From positions 1 through 64,000 of the forward strand of contig NZ_CANLKR010000006.1 of NCBI RefSeq assembly GCF_947491715.1: DNA of 64,000 nucleotides. The letters run 5' to 3'. Numbering within the stretch: position 1 is the stretch's first letter; the number at the start of each line of letters is the position of its first letter. The notes below the pieces were generated by a model. That model did no database searches, was not told where the DNA came from, and was given only the letters and a program-made list of their open reading frames with translations. The DNA is from an uncultured Shewanella sp. GTDB lineage: Bacteria > Pseudomonadota > Gammaproteobacteria > Enterobacterales > Shewanellaceae. Of this stretch, positions 39,022 to 49,906 are shown piece after piece. Position numbers and translations under genes: made by a program.

Positions 39022-42000
39022 ATGAAAAAAAGATTGACTCCCTTAAGCATCGCCATCGCACTTGGCTTGCAATTCGGTATTCACACATCCACTTTTGCCA
39101 CTGAAGAAGAGACACAGAAATGGCAGGTTAATGCCCCTGAAGGAGCACCACTGGATAAAATCAACATTACGGTCAATGAAGGCACATGGATGAATGTCAG
39201 TGTGAGTCCCGATGGTCAACACATCATTTTTGATTTACTCGGTGACATTTATCAAATGCCCATTAAAGGCGGCCAAGCAAAAGTTCTCGCCAGCGGCATA
39301 GCTTGGCAAATGCAACCTGTCTATAGTCCCGATGGAAAGTGGATAGCCTTTACCTCCGATGAAGATGGTGGGGACAATATTTGGATAATGAAAGCCGATG
39401 GCAGTGAAAAACGCGCTATCACCACAGAAACATTTCGATTACTCAATAGCCCAGCATGGAGCCCTGACTCACAATACTTAGTCGCACGTAAACACTTTAC
39501 CGGCAGTCGTAGTTTAGGTGCTGGTGAAGTCTGGTTATATCATGTTGCAGGCGGCGATGGTGTCAAGTTAACAGAGCGCCCCAATGAACAAAAAGACTTA
39601 GGCGAACCAGCCTACTCACCCGATGGCCGCTATATCTATTTCAGCCAAGATGCCACACCAGGAAAAACCTTTCACTATTCTAAAGACTCGGTGAAAGGTA
39701 TTTATAAAATTAAACGATACGATACGCAAACAGGCGACATCGACATTCTTATTGAAGGTACAGGTGGCGCTATAAGGCCAACTCCCAGCCCAGATGGCAA
39801 AAAACTGGCCTATATCAAACGAGACGACTTTCAATCATCCCTCTATTTACTCGATTTAGCCTCAGGAAAAACAGAGCTGTTGTATGACAAGTTAGACAGA
39901 GACATGCAAGAGACTTGGGCCATTCACGGTGTCTATCCTCATATGTCTTGGACACCAGATAATAAAACACTCATATTTTGGGCTAACGGTAAAATTAATC
40001 AATTCAATTTAGCATCAAAACGAGCGCAAGTGATCCCTTTTAGCCTTGATGTCAAACGCTCCATTCAACCTGCGGTTCGCTTTCAACAAGATATCGATAA
40101 AGATGAATTTAATGTAAAAATGCTACGCATGGCACAGATCTCCCCCAATGGAGAACAAGTCATCTTTGAAGCATTAGGTAAACTCTGGCTCAGAGATCTA
40201 AAAGATGAAAAACATACTCGTCTCACCACACTCGCTCCAAAGTTGAGAGAACTCTATCCTCAGTGGTCTAGAGATGGTAAAAATATTGTCTTCACAACAT
40301 GGGATGATAAACAGCAAGGAAGCATTCGTGTAATCAATGTAGAGACCCAAAAAGTCACCACCTTAACCCAAGAACCCGGTAAGTATGTTGAGCCGACCTT
40401 TTCGCCCAATGGTGAATTAATCGTATATCGCAAGGTAAAAGGTGGCTACCTGACCTCACCAACATGGTCTCAAAATACGGGGCTCTATCGTCTCGATATC
40501 AAAACAAAACAAACTAAGAAAATCACATCAACAGGACATCAACCCCAATTTGGCGCCAGTTCGAATAGGGTTTATTTTATGGATTCTGGAGAAACACCTG
40601 AATTAGCATCCATTAACTTAGACGGTTTCGACAAAAAAATTCATTACACAAGCAAGCATGCCACCGAGTTTAGGCTATCTCCCAACGGTAAGGAACTCGC
40701 CTTTGCTGAACGTTTTAAAGTGTGGATTACGCCTTTTGCTAAACATGCAGAAACCATTGAGATTGGCCCCAAGGCGACGAACTTACCTGTAAGACAACTC
40801 AGTGTTCGAGCCGGTGAAAGCATCAGCTGGAGTGGCGATAATCAACAAGTGTATTGGACCCTTGGCCCCGAGCTATATCAAGTTAATATTGATAATAGTT
40901 ATATCAAACAAGATGCAAAATTCGAACCTGAAGAACCTCAAATCACCGACTTAGGTTTCACACAAAAAGCAGATGTTCCACGTGGAACCATTGCTTTTGT
41001 GGGCGGAAAGATTATCACCATGCAAGGTGATAAGGTCATAGAAAACGGCACAGTCATCGTCAAAAATAACCATATCGTCAAACTGGGTAAGGCAAAAGAC
41101 ATCGATGTGCCAACTTATGCACAAGTCATCGACATCAGCGGAAAAACCTTAATGCCAGGATTATTTGATGCTCATGCTCATGGGGCGCAAGCAGAAGATG
41201 AAATCATTCCCCAACAAAACTGGCAGCAATTTTCAAACTTATCGCTAGGCGTGACAACTATCCATGATCCTTCCAATGATACAACTGAAATATTTGCCGC
41301 GGCCGAACAACAAAAAGCAGGACTGATCACAGCACCGAGGTTATTCTCAACTGGCACTATTCTCTATGGCGCAAACCTTCCAGGTTATACTTCTCACGTT
41401 GATTCACTCGATGATGCTAAATTTCATCTAGAACGATTGAAAAAAGTGGGGGCTTTTAGTGTCAAAAGTTACAACCAACCGAGACGTGATCAACGTCAGC
41501 AAGTCATTGCAGCCGCTCGCGAGTTAGAAATGATGGTCGTTCCTGAAGGCGGTAGTTTATTACAACATAATCTAACCATGGTAGCTGACGGTCATACTAC
41601 AGTTGAGCACTCTTTACCTGTCGCCAAAATTTATCAAGACATTGAACAATTTTGGAGCCAAACAAAAGTCGGATACACGCCTACACTAGTGGTGGCCTAC
41701 GGAGGGATTTCAGGTGAACATTACTGGTATGATAAAACCGATGTGTGGAGCCATCCAAGACTATCTCAATATGTGCCAGCCGATATTCTTAATGCACGCT
41801 CAATGCGCCGAACCAAAGCTCCCGATGAACACTACAATCACTTTGCTGTTGCAAGAGTGGCCAAACAGCTTAATGATGTCGGTATTCATCCCAATATCGG
41901 CGCCCATGGGCAACGTGAAGGCTTAGCGGCACACTGGGAAATGTGGATGTTCGCACAAGGGGGAATGGATAATCTCGATGTACTCAAAACGGCAACCATT

Positions 42001-42219
42001 AATCCCGCGATGACATTTGGTATGGATAAACAGCTAGGTTCTATTGAAGTGGGTAAACTGGCCGATTTAATCGTAATTGATGGCGATCCACTCAACAATA
42101 TTCGCACCACAGATAAAGTCATTTATACCATGGTCAATGGCAAGCTGTATAACAGTGAAACCATGAACCTCATCAATCAAAATAATGAAACTGAGCGGCA
42201 ATCTTTTTATTTTGAATAG
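39022..42219 (+). CDS. Large exported amidohydrolase with TolB-like beta-propeller
   Basis: A 1065-residue protein with a signal peptide (about 1-26, ending TFA). Residues about 45-640 carry repeated TolB/PD40 beta-propeller blades (VSPDGQHIIF, YSPDGKWIAF, WSPDSQYLVA, YSPDGRYIYF and more). The C-terminal 420 residues form an amidohydrolase metal-dependent barrel with GLFDAHAHG (metal HxH, about 713-721), VEHSLP (His) and GKLADLIVIDGDPL near the end. Exported members are thought to hydrolyse peptides or cyclic amides; the substrate is unknown. A parS-like sequence (40974-40989) is embedded in its coding sequence, at the codons for DVPRGT. Confidence 0.9.
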   Translation: MKKRLTPLSIAIALGLQFGIHTSTFATEEETQKWQVNAPEGAPLDKINITVNEGTWMNVSVSPDGQHIIFDLLGDIYQMPIKGGQAKVLASGIAWQMQPVYSPDGKWIAFTSDEDGGDNIWIMKADGSEKRAITTETFRLLNSPAWSPDSQYLVARKHFTGSRSLGAGEVWLYHVAGGDGVKLTERPNEQKDLGEPAYSPDGRYIYFSQDATPGKTFHYSKDSVKGIYKIKRYDTQTGDIDILIEGTGGAIRPTPSPDGKKLAYIKRDDFQSSLYLLDLASGKTELLYDKLDRDMQETWAIHGVYPHMSWTPDNKTLIFWANGKINQFNLASKRAQVIPFSLDVKRSIQPAVRFQQDIDKDEFNVKMLRMAQISPNGEQVIFEALGKLWLRDLKDEKHTRLTTLAPKLRELYPQWSRDGKNIVFTTWDDKQQGSIRVINVETQKVTTLTQEPGKYVEPTFSPNGELIVYRKVKGGYLTSPTWSQNTGLYRLDIKTKQTKKITSTGHQPQFGASSNRVYFMDSGETPELASINLDGFDKKIHYTSKHATEFRLSPNGKELAFAERFKVWITPFAKHAETIEIGPKATNLPVRQLSVRAGESISWSGDNQQVYWTLGPELYQVNIDNSYIKQDAKFEPEEPQITDLGFTQKADVPRGTIAFVGGKIITMQGDKVIENGTVIVKNNHIVKLGKAKDIDVPTYAQVIDISGKTLMPGLFDAHAHGAQAEDEIIPQQNWQQFSNLSLGVTTIHDPSNDTTEIFAAAEQQKAGLITAPRLFSTGTILYGANLPGYTSHVDSLDDAKFHLERLKKVGAFSVKSYNQPRRDQRQQVIAAARELEMMVVPEGGSLLQHNLTMVADGHTTVEHSLPVAKIYQDIEQFWSQTKVGYTPTLVVAYGGISGEHYWYDKTDVWSHPRLSQYVPADILNARSMRRTKAPDEHYNHFAVARVAKQLNDVGIHPNIGAHGQREGLAAHWEMWMFAQGGMDNLDVLKTATINPAMTFGMDKQLGSIEVGKLADLIVIDGDPLNNIRTTDKVIYTMVNGKLYNSETMNLINQNNETERQSFYFE
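40974..40989. other. parS-like ParB binding site 2 (inside a coding sequence)
   Basis: TGTTCCACGTGGAACC matches the parS palindrome at 15 of 16 positions and lies in the reading frame of the large amidohydrolase. It is 2.56 kb from site 1 and 1.29 kb from site 3. Confidence 0.82.
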
Positions 42220-42255
42220 ATAAATCATTTTCATTTAAAAAGAGTTACCAAAACT

Positions 42256-42293
42256 AAAAAAGCAGATGTTCCACGTGGAACATCTGCTTTTTT
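42256..42293. terminator. Palindromic terminator containing parS-like site 3
   Basis: A perfect palindrome of about 36 bp, AAAAAGCAGA plus TGTTCCACGTGGAACA plus TCTGCTTTTT, lies between the converging amidohydrolase and tag genes. As RNA it gives a long stem followed by T6, so it can terminate both genes. As DNA it contains the exact parS sequence (42267-42282). A double use is likely. Confidence 0.85.
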
Positions 42294-42304
42294 GTTCAAT
42301 AAAA

Positions 42305-42868
42305 CTATCCTTCACTGTAACAAAAACAATCTAAAGTATGGTCATTCACCATGCCCACCGCTTGCATGAATGCATAACAAATCGTGGGCCCAACAAAATT
42401 AAAGCCCAGTTTTTTTAATGCCTTGGACATCGCTAAAGACTCTTTAGTTTGAGCGGGAATTTCAGAGCCATGAACAAAAGCATTAAATTTGACTTCACCA
42501 CCAACAAAACTCCATAAAAAATCAGAGAAATTATGGCCTTCATTAATGAATGCCATATAAGCTCGCGCATTTTTGATAATAGAGTTAACCTTCAATCGAT
42601 TACGGACGATACCGGTATCTTGCATCAGAGACTCAATTTTTGCTTCATCAAATAAAGCAATTTTAGCAGGGTCAAATTGAGCAAAAGCAGCCTCATAATT
42701 AGCCTGTTTTTTTAAAATCGTTAACCAAGACAAACCCGCTTGTTGTCCATCTAAGCATAATTTAGCAAAGAGTTCTTGGCTATCATACACAGGCCTGCCC
42801 CACACTTTGTCATGGTAGTCTTGATATTGAGGATCTTCGCTTACCCATTGACACCGCTGTATATCCAT
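42305..42868 (-). CDS. tag: DNA-3-methyladenine glycosylase I
   Basis: Base-excision repair enzyme that removes 3-methyladenine. Family motifs are RCQWVSEDPQYQDYHDKVWG (about 4-23, including a zinc Cys), the helix-hairpin-helix region with GLSWLTILKKQANYEAAF (about 44-61), and the C-terminal zinc ligands GMVNDHTLDCFCY. Length from the chosen start is 187, equal to E. coli Tag. The open frame starts at 42970, but the ATG at 42868 is preceded by GGGAGAAAG and gives the family N terminus. It converges with the large amidohydrolase. Confidence 0.96.
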   Translation of the reverse strand: MDIQRCQWVSEDPQYQDYHDKVWGRPVYDSQELFAKLCLDGQQAGLSWLTILKKQANYEAAFAQFDPAKIALFDEAKIESLMQDTGIVRNRLKVNSIIKNARAYMAFINEGHNFSDFLWSFVGGEVKFNAFVHGSEIPAQTKESLAMSKALKKLGFNFVGPTICYAFMQAVGMVNDHTLDCFCYSEG

Positions 42869-43294
42869 TACTTTCTCCCTAATTAAACAACAAAAACTAA
42901 AGATAACCCCCAGTGATGTTGATCGCAATATTGACTCATTTTTTCTATCGTATGAGTAAACTGACGACAATTAAATTTAAACATAACGGCTTGAGCCTGT
43001 ATTAATAACCACACCTTAATTATAAAGGAATAGCACACATTTAGTTTTTTATAGTGTAACGTTAAGTCATATATAAAGTGATTGATATACAGTGCTTTAA
43101 AATGTAAATATGTCTAATTCTGCATTTTGCTTTACATCTTGAGACAATGTTAACGTTAAACACTGCATTAAATATTTCCTCTGTTTGGCCACTCATGTTC
43201 TTTTCAACCAATATACGCTTGTGGCATCTGGTAAAAAATAACCGACATAGGGTATAATCAGTCCCATTTTCTATTAGGGCCTGGCGCAACAAAA
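42869..43294. promoter_or_regulatory. Divergent region between tag and glyQ
   Basis: About 425 bp without a supported gene. A TATAAT at 43253-43258, preceded by TAGGG, could be the -10 element of the glyQS promoter, about 37 bp before the start; no good -35 is seen. I see no T-box or other leader structure. Confidence 0.45.
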
Positions 43295-44200
43295 ATGACG
43301 ACCAAACACGACGTAAAAACATTTCAGGGCTTTATTCTTACCCTGCAGGAATATTGGGCACAGCAAGGTTGTGCAATAGTACAACCTTTAGACATGGAAG
43401 TAGGCGCGGGAACATTCCATCCACAAACCTTCTTACGTTCATTAGGCCCAGAGCCAATGAGCAGCGCTTATGTCCAACCGTGTCGTCGACCCACTGATGG
43501 CCGTTATGGTGAAAACCCTAATCGCTTACAACATTACTATCAATTTCAGGTGGTATTAAAGCCTTCACCAGATAACATTCAAGAATTGTATTTAGGCTCT
43601 CTTGAAGCGCTAGGCGTCGATACTCAAGTGCATGATATTCGTTTTGTCGAAGATAACTGGGAATCCCCTACATTGGGTGCTTGGGGCTTAGGTTGGGAAG
43701 TTTGGCTAAATGGTATGGAAGTCTCTCAATTTACTTACTTCCAACAAGTTGGCGGCTTAGAATGCAGTCCTGTTACTGGTGAAATCACCTATGGTCTGGA
43801 ACGTCTTGCCATGTACATTCAAGAAGTCGACAGTGTATACGATCTTGTCTGGACTGATGGCCCTATGGGACGCGTCACCTATGGTGATATTTTCCATCAA
43901 AATGAAGTGGAACAATCCACTTATAACTTTGAGCATGCTGATGTTGATGTGTTATTTCGCACCTTCGATGATTGTGAAAAAGCATGCCAAACATTATTAG
44001 CATTAGAGAAGCCTTTGCCATTGCCCGCCTATGAGCAAGTCATGAAAGCCTCTCATGCGTTTAATTTACTCGATGCCCGTCATGCTATTTCAGTCACTGA
44101 GCGCCAACGTTATATTTTACGTGTGCGCACCTTAGCCAAAGGTGTGGCAGAGTCTTATTATCAAGCCCGTGAAGCTTTAGGCTTCCCAATGTGTAAGTAG
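43295..44200 (+). CDS. glyQ: Glycyl-tRNA synthetase alpha chain
   Basis: Catalytic subunit of the bacterial alpha2beta2 glycyl-tRNA synthetase, a class II enzyme. The family start [20 protein letters not shown] (about 10-29) and [20 protein letters not shown] (about 36-55) are intact, with [20 protein letters not shown] (about 66-85) and [16 protein letters not shown] motif 3 ([14 protein letters not shown], about 163-176). Length 301 is standard. glyS follows after 11 bp. Its closeness to the replication origin is usual in Shewanella. Confidence 0.98.
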   Translation: MTTKHDVKTFQGFILTLQEYWAQQGCAIVQPLDMEVGAGTFHPQTFLRSLGPEPMSSAYVQPCRRPTDGRYGENPNRLQHYYQFQVVLKPSPDNIQELYLGSLEALGVDTQVHDIRFVEDNWESPTLGAWGLGWEVWLNGMEVSQFTYFQQVGGLECSPVTGEITYGLERLAMYIQEVDSVYDLVWTDGPMGRVTYGDIFHQNEVEQSTYNFEHADVDVLFRTFDDCEKACQTLLALEKPLPLPAYEQVMKASHAFNLLDARHAISVTERQRYILRVRTLAKGVAESYYQAREALGFPMCK

Positions 44201-44211
44201 AGGTAAAAAAA

Positions 44212-46284
44212 ATGAATGTTGAAAACTTACTCATTGAAGTAGGCACTGAAGAACTTCCACCAAAAGCCCTGCGTACGCTCGCTACCGCTTTTTTGAATAA
44301 CTTCAAAGAAGAACTGACGAAAGCTCAATTACATTTTGAGTCCAGTCAATGGTACGCCGCGCCGCGCCGTCTGGCTTTTTCTATTCAAGGTTTAGCCACA
44401 GCTCAGCAAGATAAAGTAGTTGAAAAACGTGGTCCCGCAATAGCGCAAGCATTTGATAATGAAGGTAATCCAACCAAAGCCGCCCAAGGTTGGGCACGAG
44501 GTAATGGCATCAGTGTTGAGCAAGCCGAACGCTTAGTAACCGATAAAGGTGAATGGTTACTGCATAAAGCGTCAGTGGTAGGTGTAGCCACTAAGTCACT
44601 GATCCCAGATATGGCCCAACGTGCGCTCGATAAACTGCCCATTCCTAAACCTATGCGTTGGGGCAGCAATAAAACCCAGTTTATACGCCCCGTACACACA
44701 GTCACTATGTTATTAGGCAGTGATATTGTCGAAGGCGAGTTATTAGGCGTACAGTCTAATCGTATTATTCGTGGTCATCGCTTTATGGGACAAGCCAGTT
44801 TTGAACTGGATCATGCCGATAATTATCTACAAGCGTTAAAAGAGCAAGGTAAAGTGCTCGCCGATTATGAAGCGCGTAAGCAAATCATTCAAACCGATGC
44901 TCAAGCCGCTGCCTTAAAGATTAATGGCGTCGCCGATCTTGAAGATGAACTACTCGAAGAAGTAACCTCACTCGTCGAGTGGCCAGTGGTATTAACAGCT
45001 AACTTCGAAGAGAAGTTTTTGGATGTGCCTGCCGAAGCCTTAGTCTATACCATGAAAGGCGATCAGAAATACTTCCCTGTTTTTGATAACAAGGGCGCAC
45101 TACTGCCTCACTTCATTTTTGTGACTAACATTGAGTCCAAAGATCCCGAGCAAATTATCTCTGGTAATGAAAAAGTCGTTCGTCCTCGCTTAGCCGATGC
45201 AGAGTTTTTCTTTGAAACAGATAAAAAACAAACGCTTGAGTCACGTCTTAAAAGCTTAGAAACCGTTGTCTTTCAAAAGCAATTAGGCACGTTAAAGCAA
45301 AGAGTAGAGCGCATATCAGCGCTGGCAGGTTTTATTGCACCGCTCATCAATGCCAATGAAATCGACGCAGCCCGTGCTGGATTACTCTCTAAATCTGATT
45401 TAATGAGTAACATGGTCATGGAGTTCACTGATATTCAAGGCACTATGGGTATGCATTATGCTCGCCTCGATGGTGAAAATGAAGCCGTCGCCAAAGCCAT
45501 TGAAGCCCAGTACAAGCCTAAGTTCTCCGGTGATAGTGTTCCCACAGAGCCTGTGAGTATCGCCCTTGCATTGGCAGAAAAACTCGATACGTTAGTGGGG
45601 ATTTTCGGTATTGGCCAAGCCCCTAAAGGTGCAGCCGATCCTTTCGCACTAAGACGTGCCACTATCGGCATTTTACGCATTATCGTCGACAATAAATTGC
45701 CTCTTGATTTGACAAGCCTCATTGCTAAAGCGCAAAGCCTACACGGTACAAACTTAAGCAATGACAACGCGGCCGAACAAGTCCTTGAATTCTTTATGGC
45801 GCGTTTCCGCGCTTGGTACCAAGATAAAGGCATTAATGTCGATGTAATTTTATCAGTATTAGCCCGTCGCCCAACCAAGCCTGCTGATTTTGATAGCCGT
45901 ATTCAAGCTGTGACGCATTTCAGAGCCCTGAATGAAGCCGCCTCACTTGCCGCAGCAAACAAACGAGTATCCAATATTTTGGCAAAAGTGGAAGGCGAAT
46001 TGCCCGGCAATATCGATGCCAGCCTGCTTACAGAAGCCGCTGAAATCGCGCTTTCAAAGCAACTCAACGCGCTACAGCCACAACTCGCCCCTTTGTTTGC
46101 ATCGGGTGATTACCAACAAGCCTTAAGCTTATTGGCCGCATTGCGTGACAGTGTCGACACCTTCTTTGAAGATGTCATGGTGATGTGTGATGATGTGGCA
46201 CTTAAGAATAATCGTTTAGCCTTACTGACTCAGCTACGTAACGAGTTTTTACACGTCGCCGATATTTCACTGTTGCAAGGCTAG
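44212..46284 (+). CDS. glyS: Glycyl-tRNA synthetase beta chain
   Basis: Large, tRNA-binding subunit of glycyl-tRNA synthetase. It begins [20 protein letters not shown] (about 5-24), a family signature, and has [29 protein letters not shown] (about 280-295) and an anticodon-binding DALR-like domain at the C terminus ([19 protein letters not shown], about 661-679). Length 690 against 689 in E. coli. It is co-transcribed with glyQ. Confidence 0.98.
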   Translation: MNVENLLIEVGTEELPPKALRTLATAFLNNFKEELTKAQLHFESSQWYAAPRRLAFSIQGLATAQQDKVVEKRGPAIAQAFDNEGNPTKAAQGWARGNGISVEQAERLVTDKGEWLLHKASVVGVATKSLIPDMAQRALDKLPIPKPMRWGSNKTQFIRPVHTVTMLLGSDIVEGELLGVQSNRIIRGHRFMGQASFELDHADNYLQALKEQGKVLADYEARKQIIQTDAQAAALKINGVADLEDELLEEVTSLVEWPVVLTANFEEKFLDVPAEALVYTMKGDQKYFPVFDNKGALLPHFIFVTNIESKDPEQIISGNEKVVRPRLADAEFFFETDKKQTLESRLKSLETVVFQKQLGTLKQRVERISALAGFIAPLINANEIDAARAGLLSKSDLMSNMVMEFTDIQGTMGMHYARLDGENEAVAKAIEAQYKPKFSGDSVPTEPVSIALALAEKLDTLVGIFGIGQAPKGAADPFALRRATIGILRIIVDNKLPLDLTSLIAKAQSLHGTNLSNDNAAEQVLEFFMARFRAWYQDKGINVDVILSVLARRPTKPADFDSRIQAVTHFRALNEAASLAAANKRVSNILAKVEGELPGNIDASLLTEAAEIALSKQLNALQPQLAPLFASGDYQQALSLLAALRDSVDTFFEDVMVMCDDVALKNNRLALLTQLRNEFLHVADISLLQG

Positions 46285-46287
46285 ATG

Positions 46288-46353
46288 TTAACCATTGCAG
46301 AGTAATGGTTAATCAATAACAATGCTCGCTTTTTATCATAAAAAGCGAGCATT
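46288..46353 (+). terminator. Two hairpins ending glyQS
   Basis: The first hairpin is TTAACCATT/AATGGTTAA (46288-46312). The second, stronger one is AATGCTCGCTTTT/AAAAGCGAGCATT (46321-46353), symmetrical and able to stop transcription on either strand. Confidence 0.8.
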
Positions 46354-46477
46354 CTATATAGCCTCCAGCTAAATCAAAAACCTCAGCTAAGTGAAAAGCC
46401 TTAATCGTATAAATGATCAGAGCCACAACTTAGATTGTTATCAAGCTTGTGACTCACCTTATCAAGTAAAGAGTACG

Positions 46478-48676
46478 CTACTTTGGCATCATTAATGTAA
46501 TGTTCTTTTTAACCGGCGGTTTACCTCCATTCTGTGCCCAGCGTGCGTCGCTATATAAACCAAAATAGGGTTCATAAGCAGCGTAGGGATTACCACTTCC
46601 AGCCCCATTTTCATTAAACATTTCATCAAATAAGATCTGCGTAGGAACCGCGATCCCTGTAGGCAAAGTTGATGATTGAGCAGCCTGAAATGCATTGATG
46701 ACAGCATTATCAACAACCCCAGCCCAGTGCTCATTGGCATACTCCGAATGGGTACAATATTGCGCAGAGGTAGGGCAAACTGTTGGCCAACCAAATTCGC
46801 CGATTTGCAATGAAATCGGCTGCGCTGCAGTATTACCAATATCCGCTGCGGCAAACGCATCGGCAACTTGAGAATACATACTCGCAAAAAAACGTTTGGT
46901 TTTTATCTGCATCGATTGATCGGTTTCAAGCACCTTTGGATTTAAAACAATCTCATTACCATTCGCATCATAACTGTGTGACCATAGTAAGCCATATGAA
47001 TGTAAATAAAAGGGTGTCGCAGATAAGTAAGGGTTATTGACAATATTTTTATCATATTGATAAATAGCACTCATCACTCGCCAAAGATTGCAAAATTGAT
47101 AGCTCGTATCAGTAGGGCAGACTTTTTGTGGTGGATAACTGAGTTTATTTCGCCCCATAAATGTCCAAATGTTATTATTAGTCGTGCTAGCCCCATTAGG
47201 AGTATCTATGGTAATTGCGCCACCATAAGTATCACTTTGCACTTTAAAATTAATCGATAAATAAATACGCTTTAACACCGCACCATATCTATCCACCAAG
47301 CTTTTATTATCAGTAAATTGAACTGATGTTTGGGGAGGGACGGGCGTTGAAGGTGGAACATAACTCCCAGAGAGTACCGTCCCAAAGGCATTGATTGAAC
47401 GTACATAAGTATCAGAAAATGTTTTACTTGTCAGCATGCCTTTCGTTTGCTCATTGCCGAGCATCATCACACTCACCTTATTCAAAAAAGCGGTGTATAA
47501 CTTTTCAGTCTTGCCATTCAGTGACACATCAGTATCAAGCACGGCTAAATGCTTCATCATATAAATATAAGCTTCTAACTTGCCAATATTAGGATCGAGA
47601 TTGCCGGGTTTTTGTACTTCATCACCATCTGCGAGTCCCCAAATGACTTGTAAGTTATTGTTAACCGCACCTAACGCGAACGCACACCAATTATTGAGTG
47701 CTGAGGGGGAGAGAGACAATGTCCCCCCATCCTCGTATTGGGCGTAATCAGGATTACACTTTACCGTGTTCTGAGCAGAAAAAGGATAAGGAACATTCGC
47801 TATCGTACCATTACCAAAATCAGTAAAGGTTTTCACTATGGTAAAACCTTCTTTCTTAATAAGATCGAGTCCATGCGTAATGTCTCTTGGTGTATACATT
47901 AAAGGATTCTTATCAGCTTTATCACCAAATAAGGCACCCATTTTCCCTTGGCCCGCAGGCGTATTGGCTTGAATACTAAATTGAAGTGAAGAAGTTGAAG
48001 CATTAAGGTTATTGCTACTAAAAGTCACTTGACCTGATTTCGCTGTACTTCCAGTGACTTTCCCTGCAGTCAATGCAAGCGTACAACTTTTTTTACTGAC
48101 TGAAATAGTACATGCTTGCTGTGTAAAAGTGAGTAGCCCCCCACTTCCTGTCGCTGTCACAAGGGTATCACTTGAAACGGGTTTACTCGCATTAATTGTG
48201 ATGACACCTTGTCCCTGACTGGACAGTGGATTCGGTGTTAACGATGGTGTTAATACAATATTAGTACCCGTTTTACCCTGAACATTGAAACTTAAAGAAG
48301 GAACAGAAAGCTGACTATCATTAGTCGTAAAAGATACAGTCCCTGATTTAGCGGTGTTATTTGCGACCGTTGCTGCAGTGATGGGTAAAGTACAACGGGT
48401 TTGGTTGGTAGAAATAGTGCAAGAGGATTGCGAGAATGTCAGTAAATTACCGCTTTCTTTCGCTGTCACAACAAGATCACTAGCAGGAGATTGGCTCGCA
48501 GTAATGGTGACTGAGCCAACATCTTGACTCAATAAAGGCGATGGAGTTATCGCAGGAGTCAGTGAAATACTGCTTGAGCTATTATTACTGCCACCAGAAC
48601 CGCCACCGCAAGCCACTAACAGTAATGAGAAAGCAAAATAAAATAAATAAAATAATGTTCTAATTGAGAAGTTCAC
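46478..48676 (-). CDS. Lipoprotein with two repeated N-terminal domains and a GH17-like glycosidase domain
   Basis: A 732-residue predicted lipoprotein: the signal ends LLLVACGGGSGG with a lipobox (Cys at about residue 23). Two similar domains of about 100 residues follow (ITPSPLLSQDVGSVTITAS and LTPNPLSSQGQGVITINAS, each with a CTIS...CTL cysteine pair). The rest (about 240-732) looks like a TIM-barrel beta-1,3-glucanase of family GH17: GFTIVKTFTDFGNGTIAN, then IGEFGWPT (nucleophile-type Glu, about 630) and LFDEMFNENGAGSGNP...YEPYFGLYSD near the end. The likely role is hydrolysis or remodelling of beta-glucan (laminarin) at the outer membrane. The GH17 call rests on two motifs only. Confidence 0.7.
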   Translation of the reverse strand: MNFSIRTLFYLFYFAFSLLLVACGGGSGGSNNSSSSISLTPAITPSPLLSQDVGSVTITASQSPASDLVVTAKESGNLLTFSQSSCTISTNQTRCTLPITAATVANNTAKSGTVSFTTNDSQLSVPSLSFNVQGKTGTNIVLTPSLTPNPLSSQGQGVITINASKPVSSDTLVTATGSGGLLTFTQQACTISVSKKSCTLALTAGKVTGSTAKSGQVTFSSNNLNASTSSLQFSIQANTPAGQGKMGALFGDKADKNPLMYTPRDITHGLDLIKKEGFTIVKTFTDFGNGTIANVPYPFSAQNTVKCNPDYAQYEDGGTLSLSPSALNNWCAFALGAVNNNLQVIWGLADGDEVQKPGNLDPNIGKLEAYIYMMKHLAVLDTDVSLNGKTEKLYTAFLNKVSVMMLGNEQTKGMLTSKTFSDTYVRSINAFGTVLSGSYVPPSTPVPPQTSVQFTDNKSLVDRYGAVLKRIYLSINFKVQSDTYGGAITIDTPNGASTTNNNIWTFMGRNKLSYPPQKVCPTDTSYQFCNLWRVMSAIYQYDKNIVNNPYLSATPFYLHSYGLLWSHSYDANGNEIVLNPKVLETDQSMQIKTKRFFASMYSQVADAFAAADIGNTAAQPISLQIGEFGWPTVCPTSAQYCTHSEYANEHWAGVVDNAVINAFQAAQSSTLPTGIAVPTQILFDEMFNENGAGSGNPYAAYEPYFGLYSDARWAQNGGKPPVKKNITLMMPK

Positions 48677-49481
48677 TATAATAACCTTATAACTGCTATT
48701 AATTAAAGTATTCTCAAATCACTTTTATCATTTAAAATAAGACAAATAGTGTTTAATGAAAAACTCAGATAATAGATATTAATTTTGAAAAGTGTTTAAA
48801 TGAAGTTTAAAACTATTTTTTTAACACTAAATTGACGTAATGCTTTACTCTTGACACTTTCCCTACTAGAAGAGGAGTGTGCGAAGTAAAAACAGCCCAT
48901 ATCGTAAGCAAAATATAAAGAAATGCTATGTTATTAGGAATAACCGTCAATAAAAGTAAAGGAAATTAACAATAATAAACACTAATTAACTTACACAAAC
49001 CTCAAAAAAGACAAACATTATCATTAAACAAGCAACATTTATCAAAAGAAAATTAATTCAATAACTTTAATTAAATAGAGAATATAACACCACTAAATCA
49101 GTTCACTAAAAAAAATATCAAGTTAATCTTAAATTCTATTTTATTTATAATGAACTTCATACTAAAGACACCCTAAATACTCGGTATAAATAAGTTGAAA
49201 AAATCCAACAAACATAAAGAAGAAAATGATAACAAAAAAAAATGTTATACTAACGACAAACAATGCGAACGTTTACTTATTATACAAAATAATGAATTAA
49301 GTATAGAGCTTAGACATAGTAAAAAGTAAGGCTGTCATCATACCAAAAACAAATATTAATAAACTTTAAAGCATAACCGAATCAAGTTCATTCTAATTGA
49401 AATAATTAAGAAAAATCAGGATAAAGTCGACAAGCACTAACTATTTATTTAAAATTAATATTTTTATAACAAGTAGACAAA
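48677..49481. other. Long AT-rich intergenic region
   Basis: About 800 bp of very AT-rich sequence without a gene on either strand that I can support. It carries many short A and T runs and no obvious repeat. It may hold the promoter of the lipoprotein gene on one side and that of the small secreted protein on the other, possibly silenced by an H-NS-like protein. Confidence 0.5.
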
Positions 49482-49859
49482 ATGTCATTCATCACTAAAA
49501 TAAATTATAAAATCATATTGACCCTAGGGCTGTTGTGTATGAGTAATACCATCTCTGCAGCAGGGTATTTAACTTCCCTGAATAACCCAGAGGCCACGAT
49601 TACCTCCGTTTTTACTCATGCTGAAGGCCATGTCACATTAATGGTATCAGGCATAACCTTGAATCCAGATAAATGTGCAGATATCGGCCGTGTGCATATT
49701 CAAGCTGACTTACCCGGACATAAAAATTTAGTTTCAGCAGCACTAACGGCCTTCGCTTCTGGCAAGAAGGTCGGCTTTTACAGCACGGGCTGTGAAATTA
49801 TTCCTTTCTGGGGGGGCACAAGTACGCGCCCTGTCATCAATAGTTTATGGATTAAGTAA
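49482..49859 (+). CDS. Small secreted protein of unknown function
   Basis: A 125-residue protein with a clear signal peptide (about 1-26, ending TISAA). The mature part has two cysteines (DKCADIG and STGCEII), probably a disulfide, and a beta-rich pattern with LNNPEATITSVFTHAEGHVTL. No family is recognised. It is monocistronic, behind AT-rich DNA and before a hairpin at 49867. Confidence 0.65.
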   Translation: MSFITKINYKIILTLGLLCMSNTISAAGYLTSLNNPEATITSVFTHAEGHVTLMVSGITLNPDKCADIGRVHIQADLPGHKNLVSAALTAFASGKKVGFYSTGCEIIPFWGGTSTRPVINSLWIK

Positions 49860-49866
49860 ATATCCA

Positions 49867-49906
49867 ATGGCGAATATCGCAATACTTAGATTGCCATATT
49901 CGCCAT
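49867..49906 (+). terminator. Long hairpin after the small secreted protein gene
   Basis: The stem ATGGCGAATAT/ATATTCGCCAT continues inward after one mismatch as GCAAT/ATTGC with a 6-base loop, 16 pairs in all. The T tract is weak. It lies 7 bp after the stop codon and probably ends the transcript. Confidence 0.7.
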
